Part shown: piece by piece, positions 26,037 through 38,607 of the stretch
Position numbering within the stretch: the first letter of the stretch is position 1
How the letters are laid out: each line of letters starts with the position of its first letter
Origin: Thamnaconus septentrionalis
Taxonomy: Eukaryota; Chordata; Actinopteri; Tetraodontiformes; Monacanthidae
Assembly: GCA_009823395.1 (NCBI GenBank)
Contig: CM020515.1
Location: 10,283,989 to 10,347,988 of the forward strand
Length of the DNA stretch: 64,000 nucleotides
Direction: 5' to 3'
Translations under genes and position numbers: made by a program
Notes under the pieces: generated by a model
Seen by the model: the letters and a program-made list of their open reading frames with translations, nothing else
Told to the model about the DNA's origin: nothing
The model's database searches: none

Positions 26037-28009
26037 TTCTCTCCACTCCTTACACCACATTCCAGCTTCAGCTTCCATATCCCTCAACGTGCACGCGTGC
26101 AGACCTTCTGCGTTTCCTCGCCTCCCTCATGTGAACCCTCTGGGTCTCACTATGTAGAGCACCGAATCAGATCACGTCTCATGTGGAGGAGATGAACCTC
26201 AGACGGGAGCGAGCAAACGAGCGAGAGAGAGGGAGGGGACGAGTGAGGGGTTGTGGGACATTTGCGGCGCGGTTACTCCTCGAAGATTGGATCAAATTTA
26301 TGGGGGTGGAGGGGGGGGCAGAAAAAGATTCGGCATCCGTCTCCTTCCGTGATTTGAAAGCAAGCCACGACTGCTCCTCCTCGACAGACCCACGCCTCTC
26401 AAAAGCATCAGGACGCTCGGTGCGCACGATAACATTCCTTTTTTTTCCCCCCACCCCGTTCAGTAATAAGTAGATTAAAAAGGAGGCAGGACCTGATTCT
26501 CTGCTGGCACCTCCAGGGAGCTTGGACTGGAATAGGCTGGAATGAGCTCAATTCTCTGTCGGAATTAGAAAGAGGTCTGGAGTTGGAGCACGAGGAAGCA
26601 GATTTTTTTTCTTTTTTATTCCCCCTCCTTATTGGCCTCGTTCATCAAAGGCAGCGGGGAAGATTTGCATTGCCGCTTTCAAAAAAGGGACGCCGATAAT
26701 GAAAATGTAAACTGGGGAAGATGTGGGATAAAAGGGAGGCGAGACGAGTCAATTCATTTAGCCGGCCGGGTTAGGTTAGGTGCATTATGTGATTACGGCT
26801 TCCTTTTTTTTTTTGCGCGTCTTCGCCCTCTCGCACGTGTGTGCTTAATGGTGGATGGCTGGAATGCTCGGCCGAGGGAATCCATTCCATCCGATGCACA
26901 CGACTGTGCCACGCGTGTGTAATTGTCAAGTATGTCGAGTGTGTGTGCGTGTGTATATGTTGTGCGTTTTGCCAGCTGCTGAGCAGGGAAGAGGACAATG
27001 TCTGTCATGATGCAACAGGCAGCTAATCCTCTCCTTATGTAAACGCTTGACTGCTATTCAAGTGACATGCAGATGGGATAGAGGCAGCTTAGGTTTTGGC
27101 AGCTCGTATCATAACAAGGATTGTCTGCGCGGAGACGGTGTGCCGTCAGCACATGGGTGATTAATGTTGCACTTTTTTTCTTGCTCCCCTCCCCCCCGTC
27201 CCACTCTTGTTCTCTCCCGGGAATCATCCCGTTGAGGGTCTGAGCCCCTCTTGGTTGGTATGCTTAAGTCCGGTTGTCTGGTGGCCTCATCCTTTAAGGG
27301 GCGTAGGGCGAAGCAGAGATTACAGCTAATGCAGTGGACGTTGGGATTTTACCCGCCGGATCATTAAATGGAATAGCCGTGGGCAATGGAGTGGAAAATG
27401 ATCTTCCCTCAATGTGCATTAAAGGCTGCCTACGCAAAAATTCACTTAACAAAAAAAAAACAACAGTGCATCCCTCAAGGTGGCCATGAGCACCTGCCCT
27501 GCATAAACATAATGGAGGTTCCTCCTTTTATCTCCTCAACTTTTCAGAACGTGTGTACTGAAACACGGCATTCTGGAAGCCGACCCTCTCTGATGTCACA
27601 CGGGGCACTGGCACCTCTCCCATGTCACTGACAACACCTAAAGCATGTTAGCATCTTGGGTTGTGGCTGTGTTTGACGTTGGAAATGTGCAGAGGGTTCG
27701 ACAAAGCATTGGTTTTAGCAGGAAGTCCAATGCTTCATGTTTTTGAAGGATTCTGCAAACAAAGTGCTAAATTAGCTATTTTTGAAAATCTATGCATTTA
27801 TTTTATATAATTTGATCAGGATGAAAAACAGACATCCAAACATGGCTACACTGCTAAACCATTGGTGACTTCTGAGTGGTTAGCTTATGGCATGTTGCGT
27901 AAATAAATATTGCGGTATGCAGTTACAGGCTGACACATTTCACATCCGATTTTTTTTGGATGCCACTAATTGGATTGTTTTTGTGCTTTTTCTTTCTTAT
28001 CCTTCACAG
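24781..28009. other. non-coding, probably intronic or upstream of elfn2
   Basis: Holds (GA)n at 24827-24841, (GT)n at 26010-26036, A-runs near 25710 and 27450, and a short (GGTTA)n at 26768. The last 30 bases form the pyrimidine tract and acceptor of the elfn2 coding exon. No coding exon was seen. Confidence 0.5.
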
Positions 28010-28349
28010 ATTCTCCATTGCTTCAGTGCGGTCAAACTCATCCCGAGTCAAAGGAGGGACTATGAAGACAGGTTGTGTCACGCCGCATCGCAGCCCGACA
28101 AGATTCAACGTAACTTGGGTCCCTTGCTAATCACCATGACGATCATAAAGCTGTGAAAGGCATAGTGACAGGAAAAAAAACAAAACAAAGCACCCCTCTC
28201 GATAAAAACCCTGACCCTCTTTGGAAAACTCTCCCAGAAAAAGCTGTGTTGCCTCCCTGCAGCAAACACAACCTCCTCTCCTGCCTGCCCTTAAAAAACT
28301 CTCCCTGAATTATTACAGTCCTGTGCAATCTGCCGCTTCCATCTGCATC
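28010..28349 (+). other. elfn2: predicted 5' UTR part of the first elfn2 coding exon
   Basis: A long pyrimidine tract (TTTTTCTTTCTTATCCTTCA) followed by CAG ends at 28009, a strong splice acceptor. The following 340 bases contain no splice donor that is needed and run into the start codon at 28350, which has A at -3. The frame stays open upstream to an ATG at 28221, so a longer N-terminus cannot be excluded, but it lacks signal-peptide character. The upstream non-coding exon(s) were not identified. Confidence 0.5.
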
Positions 28350-31300
28350 ATGCAGGGTTCTTCTCCCACCGCAACTCTCCTCCTAATTGTTATTCCCTCC
28401 ATGGTGTTCCTCTCCCACTTTCCCCACACGGCCCGTGGGGACTGCTGGCTCATCGAGGGGGACAAAGGCTACGTGTGGCTGGCCATCTGCAGTCAAAACC
28501 AGCCGCCGTACGAGACCATCCCCCAGCACATCAACAACACGGTCCACGACCTGAGATTGAACGAGAACAAGCTGAAAGCGGTGCTCTTCAGCTCCATGTA
28601 CCGCTTCACCAACCTGACTGACCTGAACCTCACCAAGAACGAAATCAGCTTCATCGAGGACGGAGCCTTCGCGGGACAAGCCAACCTACAGGTGGGTGGA
28701 TGGGCCAGGGTGGGGGGGTAGGGGCTCCAACTGCAAATGACAATTTGTCTGATCGCGTTAATGTCCCAAATAATTAATTTCTAGAAAAAAACAAAACGCC
28801 ATAACTGTCACACAGATGTTCAAATTTTTTCTGTTTAAACGCAACATCAAAACCACCAAACACGGTTCATTTAGGAACGACATTGCAGGAAGGTGCGTTT
28901 CCATAAAGTTCCTCGTTCTGCTTTCTGAAAGGCAGTTATTTCTCGTCCCTGTCACTTCAGTACTGTTGTGGGAACAATTGGCGATGATAGGGTGGTCTGG
29001 ACTGAATTGGAAGCAAATTGGCCTGAGTTAACGTTGTTATATTATGGCGCTATACAAATTGTGAAGATTTGCACAGAAAAGTTTATAGAAACTGAAGCAA
29101 TCTGTGAAAAGTTCTCCTGATTTGCATCAAAGTGAGTCCCCTTGCTCGAGGTAGTTGTTGCTCAACTTGATAAACAGCCAATGTGCCTCTCGGCTTATGG
29201 AAAATACTTTGTCGAATGAATCTGGAAATGGCCAAAATGTAACTCATCTGCACCAGAGCAACGATTCTTTGGCCGAGAATAGTATGTCAATGTGGCCACT
29301 TAACTTCCTTTTGCATTCGCGAAATGTGATTTGTTTGACTTCCAGGCAACATTACCATGTTGCTAACTGCTAGTTTGTAAACATTGCCGAACAGCTGCCT
29401 TATAGTGACTCATTATGTGTCTTTAGTCAATTCACACTTTGATGGAAACGAAATTTGCATTCTCTTTTGCCAAATTTAGTTTTAATGGAAACAAATCTAG
29501 ATATTTTTTTTTTAAGAAAGTTGACTACTTACTTTTCCACTGACCACAGCTGATCATAGCAATGTCCAACTTTTGTAACATGACATCCATTTACTTTCAG
29601 GTTCTTCAGCTGGGCTACAACAAGTTGACAAACCTGACTGAGGGCATGATGAGAGGACTCAGCCGAATGCAGTGCCTCTTCCTGCAGCACAACCTCATCG
29701 AAGTGATCGCCAGCAATGCATTCTGGGAGTGCCCTAGCCTCAGCAGCATTGACCTGTCATCAAACAAACTTGCGCGCATTGACCCGTCCACATTCACAGT
29801 CCTTGCGCGGCTGATGGTGTGTGAGCTGGCAGCGAATCCATTCCACTGCGGCTGCGATCTTTACAGCTTCCTAATCTGGTTGGAGTCGTTCAATAATGTC
29901 ACACACACCTACGATCGCCTCCAGTGTGAGACGCCCCGGGAGATGTTTGGCTACCCGTTACTCGTCGCTGCTGGTCACGCTGGGCGGAATGCAAAAAACA
30001 TTTTGTACCATCGCTGCAGGGATGGCGTGATGATTCCGGGAATGACATCTCTACCACCAGATCTGGACGGTCCTTCCGGAATTGGACCAGAGATATATGG
30101 TGGAGTGGGACCATACAACCAGCCAACCACCTCCTCCTCGTCAACAGAAAACAGCTTCAGTCCCACCATTAAGCTCCAACACGTGTCTCTGTCCTCGGCT
30201 TCTCTTTTCATACAAATTCCAAAGCCCTTCAGCAAAATGTACATTCTGACACAGTACAACTACACATACGTGTCTGATGTCATGAATTTGAAGAACAAGA
30301 AGGAGATGATAACACTAAACAAGCTTAAAGCTCATACTAACTACACCTTCTGCGTCGCGTCAATCCGCAATTCCCAACGGTACAACCACACCTGCATCCA
30401 GTTTGGTACTCGGGCCCAAAACACAGACAACATGCTCCCCACACCCTCGACAACTACTCACTACATCATGACCATTGTGGGCTGCCTTTTTGGCATGCTC
30501 ATTGTATTGGGCTTTGTCTACTACTGTCTACGTAAAAAACGGGCTCATGATGAAAAGAAGAAGTCCATCTGTGTCAAGAAAACCATTTTAGAGATGCGCT
30601 ACGGGCCAGAGGTAGCTGCCGCTGTAGCCAACGATCCAGCCGCAGTGCACAAGCTACAGGAGCAGTCGAGAGAGCATCACCAGTATCAGCACCACCATGG
30701 AGGCAAGCTTCCTATGTCTGCATCCTCCAGTTCGGGTATGCTCCATTCAGCAAACACCAGTTCCTCCAGACTATCCTCAATCCCACAAGTGGAGAAAATG
30801 GCGACGGCATTTTCAGAGGCGATGGGCGCGAGTAAAGGGAACTACATGGATGTACGAACCGGAGGCGCGGGGATGGATAGGATCGGAGATGGTGGCCATG
30901 GCATAATGAGGGGGGCAGACTTGAGAGACGACAATGCAACTGAGGTGGGCGATGACTCGGATGACGATGGGCATGGTTCTGCCTCTGAGATTTCGACCAT
31001 TGCCATGGAGGTGGACAAAGTTAACCAGATCATTAACAACTGCATTGACGCTCTAAAACTGGATGCAGTGGTTTCTGCTTCAGGGGCCTCTGCCAACCAA
31101 CCAGCATCCTCCAATCCCACCTCCCTGCCTCCGACAAGTACTTCCTCCCTTACGCGTGGTCTCATCCCACTCTCCCAGGGGTTGGCTGAGGGATGCCAGG
31201 TCATTGCGCCAAACAAAATGCCACCGCCTCCTCCACTCCCCGCTTTGAATGCCCCCCTGTCTGAGCGCCCGGGAATCAGCGGTGGTGGTTTTGTTGTCAC

Positions 31301-31696
31301 TCCCCCATACAGGCCCCCTCCACCGGCCACAGCTGTCCGCCCTATTCAGCGCCAAATGAGTGCAGACGCAGCTGGAGTCGTAGTAAACGCTGTCAAAAAA
31401 CAGTGCAGCACCACCTCCTGTGGTTCCATGGCTCAGGACAGAGAGCGTGGGGGAGCAAGGGTATACAGCTTGGACGTTCCCGAGCCCAGAAGCCCGGATG
31501 GATGCAATCAACAGCAGCAGCCCTACCCAGACCGGGCCAGTCCCGTGGGCTGTGGGGAGCCCCTTGAGAGGCTACCATTAGTGGGAAGTGTGAGCTGTGG
31601 TGGAGGGGGTGGTGGTGGATGTGACAGTGGTGGTGTTGGTGGCCAGCATCAGGACAACCAGAAGCCGCACCATTACCACCAACAACAGCAACAAAT

Positions 31697-31749
<53 letters not shown>

Positions 31750-32141
31750 TGGAGGTGCAGCAGGACTACCACTGCTCAGAGCATCGCCACTCCGTCCCAG
31801 CTCTCTACTATGAAGGCTCCCACCAGGGCTCCCCAGCCCAGAAGGTCTCCTTCCTAAAGCCCTTGACACGTTCCCGTCGAGATGCAGCATCGTACTCCCA
31901 ACTGTCCCCAGCTCGCCACCATTCCAGTTACTCCGGCTACTCCTCCAGCCCAGAGTACTCCACAGAGAGCACACTGAGGATCTGGGAGCGTTTTCGCCCC
32001 TACCGTAAGGGCCAGCGGGATGAGTCCTGTTACGTGACGGCCGGAAATGCCCTTCGAAAAAAGGTGCAATTCGCGAAAGGCGAGGACCTGCATGACATCC
32101 TTGATTACTGGAAAGGTGTATCAGCACAGCAGAAACTCTGA
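28350..32141 (+). CDS. elfn2: elfn2: synaptic LRR/FN3 transmembrane adhesion protein, two coding exons
   Basis: Coding sequence is join(28350..28691, 29601..32141), 960 codons, stop TGA at 32139. Seen in the translation: hydrophobic signal peptide (about 1-30), then DCWLIEGDKGYVWLAICSQN; five leucine-rich repeats (65-182); a C-terminal cap with Cys197, 199, 223 and 253; a fibronectin III domain (about 302-385); a membrane helix (about 401-424) followed by RKKR; a long cytoplasmic tail with proline-, glycine- and glutamine-rich parts; and a KVQF phosphatase-1 docking motif (935-938). N-glycosylation sequons include N62, N88, N93, N125, N213, N334, N361 and N376. The wording matches ELFN2 rather than ELFN1 (for example ETIPQHIN, KMYILTQYN, SFLKPLTRS, GVSAQQKL). 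Known for the family: ELFN proteins are postsynaptic, bind group III metabotropic glutamate receptors across the synapse, and bind PP1. It is longer than human ELFN2 (about 820 residues), mainly in the tail. The start was chosen because a signal peptide follows it directly; an in-frame ATG at 28221 would add 43 non-signal residues. I cannot tell whether this is a teleost a or b copy. Confidence 0.95.
28692..29600 (+). other. elfn2: phase-0 GT-AG intron within the elfn2 coding region
   Basis: The exon ends in CTACAG and the intron begins GTGGGT. It ends TTACTTTCAG before GTTCTTCAGCTG. Splicing joins residues GQANLQ to VLQLGYNKL, exactly the wording expected inside the third leucine-rich repeat. 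Without splicing the frame stops at 28719-28721 after nine more codons, so removal is needed for a functional protein. The insertion point CAG|G is a typical proto-splice site. The intron is AT-rich, shows no conserved coding and contains a small inverted pair (28896-28904 and 29442-29450), which may be transposon-derived. Confidence 0.9.
31701..31748 (+). repeat. (CAG)16 coding microsatellite giving polyglutamine
   Basis: Sixteen uninterrupted CAG codons follow one CAA, giving 17 glutamines (residues 814-830) after a short Q5-M stretch. It lies in the cytoplasmic tail of Elfn2, after a run of seven glycines (31599-31619) and before the conserved YHCSEHRHS block. The length is likely polymorphic. 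Confidence 0.95.
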
Positions 32142-32562
32142 CTGGGGGACCTGAGATAAGCATTGCGGAAAGTTTGGATATTCCTTTCCCTGAATAGCCT
32201 TCGGCCAGAGAAGTATCAGGAGAACGTTTTTGGGGAAAAAATTTGCCTTTGGGTTAGTAGGCATGCTAAGTGTGTAGAATATTGTGCTCAGAGCAAGAAA
32301 CTGTGCCTGGTATACGAGAGTCATTGTAGCACCGTTTTTGAACCATTCTCATTTTTTGTGTTTGTGGGGTTTATTTATAGCACAGGAAAGGAATTCATAC
32401 TATCTAATGTGATAGCGTCTGGGCTATCACATTTTGGGATCAGCGGACCATCTTTTTTTTCAGTGCCATGTTATTATACCGACAGGTAATTACCGACGGT
32501 AAACATTTATAACCTTCATGCTTGTGTGATTCAAGATGTTAATACCTTCTTTTTTGTTTACG

Positions 32563-32595
32563 TATATATGTATATATCTTATATATACATATATA
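32563..32595 (+). repeat. perfect 14-bp AT-rich hairpin in the proximal 3' UTR
   Basis: The arms TATATATGTATATA (32563-32576) and TATATACATATATA (32582-32595) are perfectly complementary, with the 5-base loop TCTTA. It lies about 420 bases after the elfn2 stop. It could fold in the mRNA or simply be an expanded TA tract. Confidence 0.7.
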
Positions 32596-32707
32596 ATTAT
32601 GTAGACACACATAACGGGTACTATATGAAGCTAACAGGATTGCTAAAGGACTTCTTAACGTGGGTATTTTTGATCCAGTAGCAAATGTGAAAGGGTAAAA
32701 AGATGTT

Positions 32708-32713
32708 AATAAA
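32708..32713 (+). promoter_or_regulatory. candidate proximal poly(A) signal AATAAA of elfn2
   Basis: A canonical AATAAA lies 567 bases after the stop codon. The downstream bases contain GTTGTCTCG, a weak GU-rich element. It is the first canonical signal I found after the coding region. Confidence 0.45.
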
Positions 32714-35037
32714 TTGAGAGAGCGAAAAACAGTCAAGTTGTCTCGTAGGCATTGCAGCACGTGGAAGTCATCGGATTTTCAGTCGGGAACCCTACCTAAA
32801 ATAGTGCTCAGCTCAGATGTGACACATCTCTCCAACTAAAACCGCAAACCACTGATCTAAAGAATGTTGTCCCAAACTGTCCTAAAGGATAAGCAAAAAA
32901 AAAAAGCCCTCAATGAATTCGACCAGAAGGGGGAGATACCGCAAAATGAGCTCACTGTGAAACATGTTTAAAAAAAAAAAGAAGAAGGTATGACTGGTGG
33001 ATATGAGTAAAAAAAAACGGAAAGGCGAGGATATTTCTAATAATATTCTTCTGCCAAGGTAAAATGTAAGAAGATTACACGCAGGCTACGGAGAATCTAT
33101 TTGCATCATTTAGCATGTGAGCGCCACAGTTACATTCCAAATCCGTTTTCCTCAAAGCGAACCAACCCGTGGATGAGGCACACAGAGCGGAAGGGACACT
33201 TCTAATAACTGCCAAGCGTGTCTGTTCTGGGAAATTAGTACTATTGTTGTCTGTTGATAACCTCATTAGCCAACTTGTGACAGGCATGTTCACTTGCACT
33301 TTACGCCTCATGATTGTGTGTGTGTAGCTGTGTGGTTTACAGTGGTCAGTGTAAGTGGGTGTTGGCATGCCTTGTCAGATTATATTGTATTCCGAATTTG
33401 ACTTAAATTAAATGTAGTAATATCTTTCCCGGTGACTGGATGTCGAAGTAAACAAATGCTAGGTTGTCCATGGCATGAGCTACAAGATATTTACATTTTT
33501 TAAGTGTTTTCGTTTTTTTTTTGTTTGTTTGTTTGTTTTCCACCCAAAGGAGTGTCACATGATTGCGACAGCTCAATTGCACAAGTGTGGTGCGGAGTCT
33601 CTCGCTAACGATCACAATCTGATTTCCATTCTCGGTGGATTATTATCCACAGAGCCGGTCGAATAATAATCAATTAGTATTTTTATTCTAAATGTAAATG
33701 TTGTACTGCCTCCAGTGCTGACACGAAAACAACGAGAAAAAAAAAAAGGCATCCGTTCCACTCGACAGTGCTCTGTGGCTGTTGAATTTCCCCATCGTCA
33801 GCTGACATACACAATCTGAGACACCCTGAAACCCGAACAATGTGAAAAACTCCCACGCGGTATCGGGAGCCTTTTGCTGCACCACATTTCGTCCGGCGCC
33901 GCTGAGTTTGATTTCAGGAACGTTTCTTTCCACTTCTCCTCTTCATTTCTTGTCCGACCTCGGTTGTTCCGCAGCGGTTGACGTGTCTCGCGCGGCTCGG
34001 CGGAAGCCACGGACGGCGCGCCGAGCTCGACTCGCTTTTCACTCATCAAATGGGAAACGTGAAAAATTGCCTTTCGTGCGGAGTCAAAGCTCTCCGCGGC
34101 ACCGACGCTGATCTTTCCCCCCCTCCCACTTCCTTTTTTTGTTTGAAGCAGGTGCTTCAAAGCCTGCGCTGCACTACTATAAGAGCACTAATACGGCGTC
34201 TCCATGTCATTCTCTCCAGTATGTGCTCCTTCCTCCCCGTTGTTTTTATTTAACAGCTACTTCCCTTCTTTTTTGTTCCTCCCTTTGCATTAATAAAGAC
34301 ACAGAGTTCGGGGGCCATACGTTCTAGACAGTGTGAGCCTCATTGTTCCATGTGAGTCACAGCCCGTCTCGGGTGCCCTATCATCCCGCATGATCGAGCA
34401 CCGTGTCAGTCACACGGTGGCGAAGGCCGTTCCTCCCCTGCTCTCCCTAATTATCCGTAGAATCCCCCCCACAAAGTGAATGTGACGAGACAAGAACCCT
34501 AAGATCCTCAGCCGCAATGGCACAGTTTACGGGACAGACACTGCGGGACAACAGCTATGATCGAAAATTGTTCATTTTTGTGCATTCTCTGCCGTTCAAG
34601 TGCAAAAAAAGAAAGAAGAAAATTCCTCGTTACCGCTGTTGTTCAGCGGAGCCTCCCCCCCGAAGTGGCGCAGGTTTACGCAGGTGTACAATCAAGTGCT
34701 CTTCTGCTCCGATTCAATTCAAAAACACTGTGAATGCATCTTGTTGATTATACGGAGTGAAGTTGGTGGGTGGCGCCGGCTGCGGCGGTCTCGCAAAAGA
34801 GGGACCACTTTCAGCGCCAGCGCGAGAACGGACAATCACCCTGATCACCCATAAACATTTTTTTCCGTCGCCGCTCAAATCAGTAGTTGGAGGGGATATT
34901 GTGTTACTCGCCGCTGATGAGCGCCCGCGGTGGCCGCTGCCAGAAGCGGCCGCAGCAGAGTCGCTCAAATGAAAATCGAGAACAAAACAAGACAACGCCC
35001 CCCCAAAAAAACGTCGAAATAAGGAGAATATATAAAA

Positions 35038-35052
35038 CCCTAACCCTAACCC
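35038..35052. repeat. short telomere-like CCCTAA tract
   Basis: Two and a half CCCTAA units, the vertebrate telomere unit. It is too short to be a true interstitial telomere array and could be chance. Confidence 0.6.
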
Positions 35053-35141
35053 ATTTCCTCCTCGGCTCATATCTTGCCCGAACCCCAGGAGGAGACCCTT
35101 TATTTCCTCCTCGGCTCATATCTTGCCCGAACCCCAGGAGG
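35053..35141. repeat. 40-bp direct repeat, two copies 49 bp apart
   Basis: A 40-base unit beginning ATTTCCTCCTCGGCTCATAT and ending CCCCAGGAGG is present identically at 35053-35092 and 35102-35141, with 9 bases between. Directly to the left is CCCTAACCCTAACCC (35038-35052). Confidence 0.95.
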
Positions 35142-38100
35142 CCGCACGGCTCGCTCCCAGATCAATGATTCCTCTCTCTTTTTTTTTTCCCTTTTCTTTT
35201 TTCCCCCCGCAGCGCCGCCCTGGTTGTTTGTCTCAGAGCCACAGGACAGCCATACGTGAGAAAGTCATCTAATGTGCTATTAATGTTTAATCCTTTGTGG
35301 GAAAAGAGCGAATCCCCTATCTGGTCGCGCACGGAGAAAATCACACTGCCTCACAGTTTTTCCAGCCGCCATAATCTTTTGACACTCTCCTATATTTAAA
35401 AGACCAGCCCCCCCCAACCCAATTATGCAGAAAAATAAATCCGGTGTGTTAAATAATAAATCAGTAGCCCCATAAAAAAAAATTAAAAAAATTGGAAGTG
35501 GGTATAGGTCTGATCATTCTTCTAATTGACTAAAAGAGTTAAACGCTTTTGCTGTAAGAAGCCACGATTAAAGTTTTCCGTCCTCCCGTAGACTCTCGCT
35601 GAACCGTCCTCTGTGAGGGAAGCGCGCTACAGTTAGCAGCCAGTGAGGGGTAAGCTGAGGATGCGGACTGAATACAATGTATACCAATGAGTACAATCTG
35701 GATGGCTTTTCTGAGTAATCTTCAGGCGGTGTTTAACACTCATCCCAAGGATAAAGTCCACACATGCAAATATGATGCATTCTAGCAACGCTGCAGAAAA
35801 CGCGCACATTTATTATACGTATTTTAAATGCAGATAGGAATATTATTTACATCTCGCACCGATTTTAATTATAGACTAATAACCAAACCAGGAGCAAAGA
35901 AGTTTTTGTTTGGAGGGAGATAACAGCGGGAGCGAGTCTGGCAGAGAAAAATGTTGATTAAACGTAAATAAATAAATGCTGAAGCAACAGAAAAAAAGAG
36001 AGAAAAATAACGGACACACGCTGATTCAGAGACCATTAAAAACTACATCCAGCATTTTCTTCTTCCTTTGGCTGTCGGTCCGTTCATTAAGCGGCATGTT
36101 GGAATGATTTTTAAAGAACTTTGCTTCCTCTATTCTGCCGACAAACACATCCACCCACCCGTCCACACACACACACACACACATAGAGAAAAGAGTGAGG
36201 GGGGGGGGAATAGATGGCAAAAGTGGAGCGTGAACAAAAAAAAAAGTGAATCAGAGTGAGTCATAGTGTGATTAAGCCGAAATGACTCTTTTTTCCCTGA
36301 GAGGCAGGTAATGGGCAAGGTCTTTTAAAAAGGAGAGAACAAGCAGAGTGCAGATTTTCATCATTTGTTTTGTGGGCTGTGCGCTGGCGAACATCTGGGC
36401 TGAAAACACGCTTGGCTGCGCTGAAAACTTCATACGCGCAAGTCGCTGAACTGCCTCTAATGAATCACGACGTCGGCCCCCGACGTGCAGCGGGGTAGAA
36501 GCCCAGAATTCTCTCCATCTGAAGCCGCCAAGGTCTCGCTTCTGGTTCATTTCAAACGCAGGCGACGTGCAGGTATTAGCTGTGAAATCCCTTCTACTTT
36601 GGTATCTTTGTGCCTTGTGTTTGGACATTGGCTAGATAACTGGGACAGCAGGGGGCACCGAGATATGAGAAGTGGTCTGCACGTTGCCTTAATGTGAATT
36701 TGTTTCCGTCCAAAGAGTGAAAGAAGAAGAGTCGGTCGGAACGACTTGGAGAGTCGCGACGCAGCGACTTGATTCTTCTCTCGGTCTTCCCCCTTTTCAA
36801 GGTTTTTCATCACTGCCTTTTTAACTAGCAGACAGTCTAGAGGAAGAAGAAAAAAATAGTCTTCAAAATCAATAGCCGTGTAAGTCCAAGATAACGACGC
36901 TTTCCGGAAAAAAAACTTTGGCAGGAAGTAGCCGACTCCGCCCGTCTGAACACGAACAGAAGGAAGCGTCAAAGTTTTTCTGGCCGCAGCTCAAACGATG
37001 CGACACGCAGGATTTAAACTTTGCTGTCATGTTTATCCAGCTGGAAAACTAAAGAGGTTGGAAGCAGGGATGTCTCGAAGTCCAGTAATTACTCAGTAAC
37101 AAATTATATTATTTAAAAAAAAAAACATTCCAGTAGGTGTGTTTCCGTCAGTGGGTGCGTTTGGTTTATTAGCTTTAGCTTCCACCTGTCTACGAACGTT
37201 GGGACCTCAGTTCTCTCTGATGGTAACTGTAGTTCTCTCCACTTTGGAAAAAAACAACTTATTTCCCAGAAAACCTGGAGTTTGAATCCGTAAATATGCA
37301 CGAGTTGCAACATCAGGACACGTCTGCCGCCAAAATACTGTGAAAGTGACGATTGCATCGCAGCCTTAGTTGAGAGTCACCTTCAGCTTCATACATCACC
37401 ACACGTTCTGAGCAGAAGAGCATTTGACAACCCTGACAGTAGCCTGGCTGAGATGTACTTTATTGTTTTGTGTTGTTTTTTGTTGGGTTTTTTTTGCCAT
37501 CTAAGCGGACTTCACGAGAACATCGGCACAACAAAGTCCATCGACGCTGACACAATATGCATTAATGTCTGCAAGGTTCGGTTTCCAAAGATGGACAAAG
37601 GACTTAATGAATCTGTGAAATAGCTGTGAATTTTGTACACTAGGTTTAAAAAAAAAAAAAAAAAAAACTACAACTAAAACAAATGCTAAGGTCTTAAAAA
37701 AAAGAGAAAAATGCTTCAATGGTTGTTTTATACTCAGCCTGATCTCTTGTTATGTCTGTGTGTTTCTCTATTTTCATTTATCTGCTTGTCTTTATTTTCA
37801 TTTTTAATTTGAGGGCTCAATTTTTTTAAACAGAAAAAAAAAGTAGGGGTGGTCGGGTGGGTGTGCTGGAACTCGGGAGGGGAGCGACTTTTTACTACTT
37901 GCAATGACTATATGTTACAAAGGTTTAGGAAAAGAGAAAGCTTATACTAGTGTACTACATAAAAAGAAAAAGTTGTTATATTTGCATGATTCCCTGTATT
38001 TTTTCGAGAGACAAAAAATATATTGTTGTGTACAATGAGTGGACATACATTGAAAAACAAGAAGCAGTAGGGGCTGATATACAGTATTGTGGAGTATTTT

Positions 38101-38496
38101 TGATTTTAATTTTTTTTTTTTTTCGGTTGACGTTTTTATATATTTGCAACCTTAAGGAGCGGGTTCCATTCGGGTGATTGTACAGCCGCGCCGCCGTTTA
38201 GCCACGGGCTGGCGGAGTGTGTAAGGAGGGGATTAAATGGGTTTTTACATCCATCAGTTATGGGAAACGGCGCCCCTCTCTTTTACATTACAAAAGGTGT
38301 TTTTTTTAATTTTTTTTTCCGCGGCGGACATGCAAATTCATCTTCTCTGGCTGGAGGTGTGGGCTCCTCTTCACACTGTAATCGCTCATAACCCGGCCTT
38401 ACCTTTTTCTCTTCTTGTTTATAGAAAACAAACACGCGAGTATATCCTGTAAAAGACATTGACTATTGAAACATACACACACACAAACACATACAT

Positions 38497-38607
<111 letters not shown>

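Noticed and set aside
26768..26781. GGTTAGGTTAGGT, resembling an insect-type telomere unit
   Set aside because: Only two and a half short units; expected by chance in 64 kb.
31597..31857. plus-strand frame with polyserine over the CAG repeat
   Set aside because: An alternate frame of elfn2; only the polyglutamine frame keeps the conserved ELFN2 wording on both sides.
31393..32163. 256-codon minus-strand frame opposite the elfn2 tail
   Set aside because: A shadow of the conserved plus-strand coding sequence; poly-Ala/Leu from the CAG repeat; no independent support.
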